Source: Monocercomonoides exilis (lineage: Eukaryota > Preaxostyla > Oxymonadida > Polymastigidae). Taken from it: a stretch of DNA of 64,000 nt. The notes under the pieces were generated by a model. It saw nothing but the letters and a program-made list of their open reading frames with translations, was not told the origin of the DNA and ran no database searches. Location of the stretch: the NCBI GenBank assembly GCA_001643675.2, contig LSRY02000035.1, positions 434,001 through 498,000 of the forward strand, given 5' to 3'. This document shows, piece by piece, positions 58,630 to 64,000 of the stretch (position 1 is the first letter of the stretch; every line of letters starts with the position of its first letter). A program made the translations under genes and the position numbers.

Positions 58630-60071
58630 TCAGCAGCAGATAAGGTACCCTTCGGCTCTTTTCCTCATGCAGACACTGGCAAGTCCAATTTTTACAGAAT
58701 AGCAACTGAAACCTATTATGCAGTCTTCATATCCACATTCTTCCAACTTCTCAAACAACTTTCTTTTAACCTCTTTTCGTTTTGATTCATCGCGTTCGCT
58801 TGCTTTCTTTTCTTTTAAACGTTTGCAAAGTTTTTTTAGAAACGATAAACAGTTCAAAATTCGTTGGAGATCGATATTTGATTGGACGATCACCTCGAAT
58901 ATTACGTCAATGGCACAGCTTTTCAAAAAATGTTCAATTTCAACAGATTTGTTTCTCGCTGAATTGTCAAAACATTCTATGCATATATCGCAAATTTCTC
59001 CAAAATTATCTTTAGCTGTTCTTAATATCTGAGCAACGCTTCCGATCAGCTTCGCAAATTCTTCATTCCACGATTTACATGAGTGTAAGTAATTATCCAA
59101 TGTGTACATCCATCTTATCAAAATAAGCTCTTCTTTTGATTCTTTCATTCCATTAATTCCTTCTTTTCTCTTCCAGTCAACGCATTCTCTCAGCTCTTCC
59201 AACTCTCTTGTTGCCTCTCGCACATAATGCAGCTCATTCACAATCACTCCCATTAAACTGTTATCATGGCATAATCTCCTGAGTAAAAATTGCCAAGCAG
59301 ATAGGGAAGCTAATTGAGTCAGATTGTGATGCTCCTGATGATATTTGATGATTTCTTTGATCTCACTGATATACAGTTCTTTTGGCACTTCCTATGCAAA
59401 AAATAAGATAATAAAATTAATAAATCAAAAATGAAAAAGAAATTCATACGCAAAATCCAATATTACTCAAAGTCAACAAAGCCATTTCCACTTCTTTCTG
59501 TGCTTCTTCGTTTTCTTCCTTGTTCAAAGCAGCTTTCAGAATATGTGGCAAACAAATTGAAGACAATTGTGATGGACAATAACAGCAAAGAAAAAGATAG
59601 CATTCGCAAAGATCTACCAAAAGCCTTTCATTCTTTCCTTCTTTTTTCTCATTTTCATCAATTATCATCCCTGACATTCTTTTGCTCAACAATGATTCAT
59701 CAAAAGAACATAAAAAAAACTTTTTCAGCATTTTGCAATATCCAGCTTGCTTCAACAGCGCAATGACATTTTCAACAGATAATTTCTTTTCTTCAATCAT
59801 TCTGTAGATTGTATCTAACAGTTCTATTGTGAAAATTGATTTTAATTCTTCTTCATCCATTTCTTCAATTAATCTATTCAATTCAATGATATAATGTTTT
59901 TGACTGACTTTGCCACAATCTTCAAATTCAGAAAACAATTCTTTCAAAAATAATTGAAGCAGTCACAATCATCACTAATAAAAATAACACTATCAACAAA
60001 CCAGTGAACTTCTTTGTGATGTCATCCTTATATATTTCTGCAAAGTTTTTACAATCGTAAAAGAACTGCAT
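58630..60071 (-). CDS. Family H alpha-helical hypothetical protein, copy 5
   Basis: Three-exon model: 60071-60002 (70 nt), 59940-59450 (491 nt) and 59391-58630 (762 nt), giving 440 residues with a TGA stop, identical in exon lengths to copy 2. Introns are 61 nt (GTTTGT...TTGAAAG) and 58 nt (GTATGA...TGCATAG). The leader (MQFFYDCKNFAEIYKDDITK) joins in frame to ELFSEFEDCGKVSQKHYIIE. Exon 3 shows EVPKELYISEIKEIIKYHQE, HHNLTQLASLSAWQFLLRRL, NELHYVREATRELEELRECV and a charged hinge. All frames are open. No membrane or secretion signal. Function unknown, as for the other copies. It lies more than 36 kb from its nearest relative in the window, so the family is dispersed rather than a tandem array. 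Confidence 0.88.
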
Positions 60072-61671
60072 ATTTGTTATTTTTATTGATAATGATACAG
60101 AGCGAGAGAGTGAAAAAACGAAAAAATAAAAAAATAAAAAGTTGCAAAGCCATTGAAATATCAGCATTCATACCATCAATCCACACGCAAGCAATTTTGT
60201 CGATTGTAAATACAAGAAAAGACTCTTTTCTGTTATACTGTAATGGGACTTTTGATCATTTTAAAAAAAAAACTAAAAGTTTATCACATAAGCAAAACGA
60301 GAGAGCAAGAGAAAGAAAGAAAGAGAAAACCATCAGAATGCTAACAATAAAGGATATATTGAGTTTTTATAAGGTGATGAGATGTTCAAAAAGTTCATTG
60401 CGGATTTCAAAGTATTGAGGGATGTAAAAGTTTGAAGAATTGCTGAAGAAGTTGAATTTGCTGAAATATTTAGTGCACAAACGATTGTTGTACAACGATC
60501 AGTAATCAATTCTAAAAATCTGATTTTTCAACCACTCATGGAATAATTTGAAAAAAAGACTCACAGAGTTTTGAACTGCTTGCATGAACGACTTTTCGAA
60601 TTTAAAGCAATAAAAAAAAAAATGAAATGATTTTTGATCGTTTATAAAGTTTGTTTCATTGCATTTAAAATGAAAGTCCAATCTGACTCTTTTTATTTCA
60701 AGATTTATTCGTGATTCTTGTTCGTTGAACAACAACACTTGCACTCCCTCTTTTGTCAATATAAACGGATAAACAACAGCTTTTTCATTAAAACTACTGT
60801 CAACTTCTCGAAATTTTCAGAACAAAAAAACTCATATTTATCTTCTTGGTATAATGAAAATCACAACAACTTTTTGACGAATATTTCACAGATGAATTTG
60901 ATTAACATCAAATTCAGCAGAAAATCACGATTTAAAAATAGGGCAAATGAGAATCATGCACGTTTACAGAAAATGAAATGCAATTTCACTGAAAAGAGAA
61001 TGAAGCGATGAATAAGCATTCAAAGGATTATTGAAAGACGAATGAATATTATATCAAAAATGAAAAGGAAAGTGGGAAAAGGATGGAGAAGAAAGAGAGA
61101 AATGGAATGAAAGATAAAAAAGTTGAATAATTTCTTGAACAATATGAAGTGAAACAGAAAAGAGATAGACCGAAAAATGAAAGAAGAAGAAATCTTTGAT
61201 GAAAGAGTTGGAGTCAATTGTTGAAAGCATTTCATATGTTTTGCGGAATGTTCGCATCATGATTATGGTGATGTTGCACTGAAACAGGAATGGAGGAGAA
61301 GGCCAACATGAGGGCGATTGATTTTGGGCAGAGTGACTTTGAATTTGAGTGAAATGCATGATTCGGAGTGAGAGAAGAAGGTGATTAAATACTGAAAAAG
61401 AAGTACAGGAATATCGATAAGAAAGAGTTTCATCCAAAATTATCATTTCATTTTAAAAGATGGCTTGATTAATTCATGAATTTGCTTATTAACAAAACCT
61501 TATTCCAAAACAAAGAATAAAAAATGTTTTTTTTTTTTTTTTTTTTTGGGATAATCTGTTTCAAAATTTTTTTGAAAAAATACAGAGAATAAAGTAAAAA
61601 AAATATGAAACACCCAGAATGCAGAAAAACAGAAAAGAAGTTTTTATTTTTCAGTAATGCACGTTTCATTC
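60072..61671. other. Intergenic region
   Basis: AT-rich, with a plus-strand stretch at about 61190-61290 that reads KELESIVESISYVLRNVRIM and may be old coding sequence. No start, splice context or family. A T21 run lies at about 61528-61547. Confidence 0.3.
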
Positions 61672-61756
61672 TCATTCACATTCAGCCAATTCTGGCAGCC
61701 GCCATGCTGACCCCAACCAACTTCGTTTTCTCTTTATTTTCTTCACTTATCGCCTT

Positions 61757-63574
61757 TCACCCTTTCTGCCTTCCAGCTCCTCCGCTGCACACAAACCATG
61801 CAACAACAGGCTCCACCTTCTTCATTTCCTCAACCAAATGCTTCTCAAAGCTCATCACATCCTCTGGATCAATTCCCCTCCGCCGAAGTCTCCGAATATA
61901 CTTCACCTCACGCAACGAAAACACATACCGTTTGAGCATTTCACATTCATCCACAACATACCCTCTTCCTCCACGCTCCCAGCGACTCGTATTCATGCCC
62001 ATCTGCTCCAATCCATGCAGCCCCAGCCTCTTTATCACGCTCTCACATTCTTCATCTCTATCACCTGCACCGCCCCTCACTCCCTCTTTTCCAAATGGAT
62101 CCTCAAAATCTCGAATAATCAAATCTCTGCTTCTTCCCCTTTCGCTTTGCAAAGCCCTTTCCCCACCCTCTTTCTCTTCTCTTTCTCCTCTTTTCTCTCT
62201 TTGCACCCATCCGTCTTTCCAGCTGTCCCATGTTAACTTATCGAATCCTGTTTCTTCTTGTCCTCTCACACTTGGCATCTCGATCGTTTTTCTATCCAAA
62301 TGCATATTCTTCTCAAAAGAATCCTCTTCTTTTCCTCTCGCGCCTGCCACATGTGAAATTCCCTCTCCATCTCTACACATCAACTTACTGCCCTCCTTAC
62401 AACTTGGTGCGTACAGTCCCCATCCCAAGCAACTCCATTGCATTGCCCCTCTAAAATAACTCTCTCTCTCAAATGGTTCGCATCGACAATTCCTCTCACC
62501 ATTCCTTCCCCCTGAACCTGCACTCCATGGCAGCTCTCTTTCAAATAATTTCACTTCCTCATGCCTCTCATCCACCTCCTTTTCAATTTCCCCCTTCGCC
62601 AACTCCAATCTTTCTTTTCTGTTTTCTTCCTTTTCTTCTATCTCTTCTTTCTCTCCTGTTTTATCCTCTCTTTCCCAACTTTTCTTTTTCAATTTCTTCT
62701 TCTTTCCCATCCCAATCCATTTCTCCATCTCTCTCTCGTCCATTTCCGTCTTTTCACTCTCCTCGTTCTCTTCTGCGCTCTCTTCACATTCCAAACCCAT
62801 CTTTTCTCTCATTTCTCTTTCCGCAAAATCCCACATTTCTGCTTCTTCCTCTCCCATCCACTCCTTCCTAACCCACACCCCAAATACTCTTGCAAACAAC
62901 TTTGCCTCCTTGATCTGCTTCCGGTTCACTGCTTTCCTTTCTTTCTCTCTTATTTCCTTCATTCTTCTCTTCCTTGAGCAGGCTTCTTCTTTATATTCAT
63001 CATAATTTCTCAATCTCTTTTCCTTCTCCACCTCATCCATATCTGTTTCATCTTCCATGCTCACTTCATCCTCTCTCTTTTTCAAATTCATGTCTTCTCT
63101 TTCCCATCGCTTCACCATTTCCAACCTCCCCGCCTCTCTCATATCCTCCTCCTTCCTTCCAGATAGATCCATCTCCATTTCTCTGCTTTTCCAATATCTC
63201 ACATCTTCAAATCCTGTTCCTATCCTTTCTTTCAAACAGAGAGTTTTATCTGCTGCATCCTCTCCGATTTGCAGAATTCCTCCTGCACGCTCCGAGCTCT
63301 TCCTCAAATCTCTTTCTTCCAGAGAAATCCTTTCAGAACATAATGTTTCTGACCCCCTGAAACTGTGACCAATTGCATCGCTGCCTGGTTCAAATGCAAG
63401 CTTGCTCCTATGGTCTCCTTGTCCCATCTTAAAGTTTTGAGACGCACAGCTCAAAATTTCGCTGTTTCCATTCATCCAGCTCCACCCAAAGGGGCCCGAT
63501 GATCTGTCTCCACTCCTTGCAGTGCACGACATGCAAATATCCAATACATTTATGGGTAATGTTGCGCTTTCCAT
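61757..63574 (-). CDS. Highly charged hypothetical protein
   Basis: A minus-strand frame is open for over 600 codons; the first ATG in it with plausible context is 63574 (MESATLPINVLDICMS), although the frame is open up to about 63655 and a TTTTCAG acceptor-like site precedes it, so a 5' exon may be missing. The middle is extremely rich in Glu, Lys and Arg (EREKGEREEKE type), probably coiled coil or disordered. The C-terminal 60 residues are less biased and look structured (LKRYVFSLREVKYIRRLRR, PEDVMSFEKHLVEEMKKVEP). The frame ends at a TGA inside GG-GTGAAAGG, which could be a splice donor. An acceptor at 61707-61708 would add a very short last exon. The opposite strand has only Ser/Pro/His-rich shadow frames. 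No recognised domain; the composition alone could mislead, so confidence is moderate. Confidence 0.5.
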   Translation of the reverse strand: MESATLPINVLDICMSCTARSGDRSSGPFGWSWMNGNSEILSCASQNFKMGQGDHRSKLAFEPGSDAIGHSFRGSETLCSERISLEERDLRKSSERAGGILQIGEDAADKTLCLKERIGTGFEDVRYWKSREMEMDLSGRKEEDMREAGRLEMVKRWEREDMNLKKREDEVSMEDETDMDEVEKEKRLRNYDEYKEEACSRKRRMKEIREKERKAVNRKQIKEAKLFARVFGVWVRKEWMGEEEAEMWDFAEREMREKMGLECEESAEENEESEKTEMDEREMEKWIGMGKKKKLKKKSWEREDKTGEKEEIEEKEENRKERLELAKGEIEKEVDERHEEVKLFERELPWSAGSGGRNGERNCRCEPFERESYFRGAMQWSCLGWGLYAPSCKEGSKLMCRDGEGISHVAGARGKEEDSFEKNMHLDRKTIEMPSVRGQEETGFDKLTWDSWKDGWVQREKRGEREEKEGGERALQSERGRSRDLIIRDFEDPFGKEGVRGGAGDRDEECESVIKRLGLHGLEQMGMNTSRWERGGRGYVVDECEMLKRYVFSLREVKYIRRLRRRGIDPEDVMSFEKHLVEEMKKVEPVVAWFVCSGGAGRQKG

Positions 63575-63655
63575 TGTTCCCAATTTCCTTTTCAAAAATG
63601 ACTGAAAACACAAATTGAATAAAAAATCAAGCACAACCACGCACCACATCCACAA

Positions 63656-64000
63656 AATAAAGCAGATACTCTGTTAATGCGTTGAACTTATATTATTAGC
63701 AAACATGTTGCTGCGGCTCCCACGGAGATTGTTCGGTGAAGCTCGCCACATCCATTTTCTTAAAACTGAAAACTTGAAAAATAATTATGGGTATCAAAAA
63801 ATTCTTGTGGAATAAGTTATTGTTTCAATTGTGAGTACTGTTTTCATTTGTTTCGAATTCGAATTGAATTCTTTCTCGAAATACATGAAAAGAGGATTCC
63901 ACCATTTCTTTTTTCTTTTTTTTTTATTGAAAATAAAGGACTTTTCATATTCTTCAAAAGACAGATTTTATTTTGCAAGGCGAAAAATAAAGAAAAAAAG
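63656..64000. other. Intergenic region at window end
   Basis: A 36-codon ATG ORF (+, about 63705-63815, MLLRLPRRLFGEARHIHF) is present but too short to support. The remainder is AT-rich. Confidence 0.35.

Noticed and set aside
61605-63368. Plus-strand Ser/Pro/His-rich ORFs opposite the charged protein
   Set aside because: Composition is what the complement of GAA/GAG/AGA-rich coding sequence gives, and the frames are short and overlapping, while the minus frame is open for over 600 codons.

Overview
The window looks like nuclear DNA of a flagellate protist of the oxymonad type. Monocercomonoides is my best guess, based on recognising its gene families rather than on a search. The DNA is AT-rich. 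Genes are split by very short spliceosomal introns (about 58-75 nt, donors mostly GTTTG/GTATG, acceptors mostly TTxCAG or xxAG), serine and glutamate homopolymers are abundant, and the standard stop codons are in use. It holds large beta-helix surface proteins, an expanded lineage-specific alpha-helical family, SPRY-type proteins and a few conserved eukaryotic housekeeping genes. There is no sign of operons, CRISPR arrays, rRNA or tRNA.

Layout. 0.2-4.3 kb: intact beta-helix membrane protein (+). 5.1-6.3 kb: eroded gene (-). 6.6-10 kb: two convergent members of a paralogous family (called family H here). 12.0-13.6 kb: two non-autonomous DNA transposons almost touching, a 989-bp foldback element with TA target duplications and a 495-bp MITE with 8-bp duplications. 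13.9-15.3 kb: a dead family-H copy, followed by a 197-bp stray copy of an exon piece of the gene at 53-58 kb. 17.7-19.9 kb: four-exon SPRY-like gene (-). 20.1-20.8 kb: eroded gene (-). 21.1-22.6 kb: family H (-). 23.8-29.5 kb: six-exon 1689-residue alpha-helical protein (-). 29.8-34.0 kb: a unit bounded by inverted repeats that encloses a dead beta-helix receptor. 34.6-37.6 kb: eroded hAT transposase. 38.1-41.6 kb: a second dead beta-helix receptor with a pseudokinase domain (-). 42.4-44.5 kb: damaged DDE transposase and a companion Ser/Pro-repeat ORF. 45.3-45.7 kb: hairpin-forming MITE-like element. 46.4-52.1 kb: paralogue of the 23.8-29.5 kb gene (-). 52.4-53.1 kb: MTH1-like Nudix hydrolase (-). 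53.3-58.1 kb: Tex10/Ipi1-type ribosome-biogenesis protein (+). 58.6-60.1 kb: family H (-). 61.7-63.6 kb: charged hypothetical protein (-).

The genes do not form a pathway. Two are housekeeping (nucleotide-pool sanitation; pre-60S ribosome maturation). The rest are lineage-expanded families in different states of birth and decay, mixed with remains of at least five different transposable elements. Gene models were built by hand from splice signals, reading phase and comparison of paralogues within the window. Exon coordinates are therefore predictions, but several paralogues give identical exon lengths independently.
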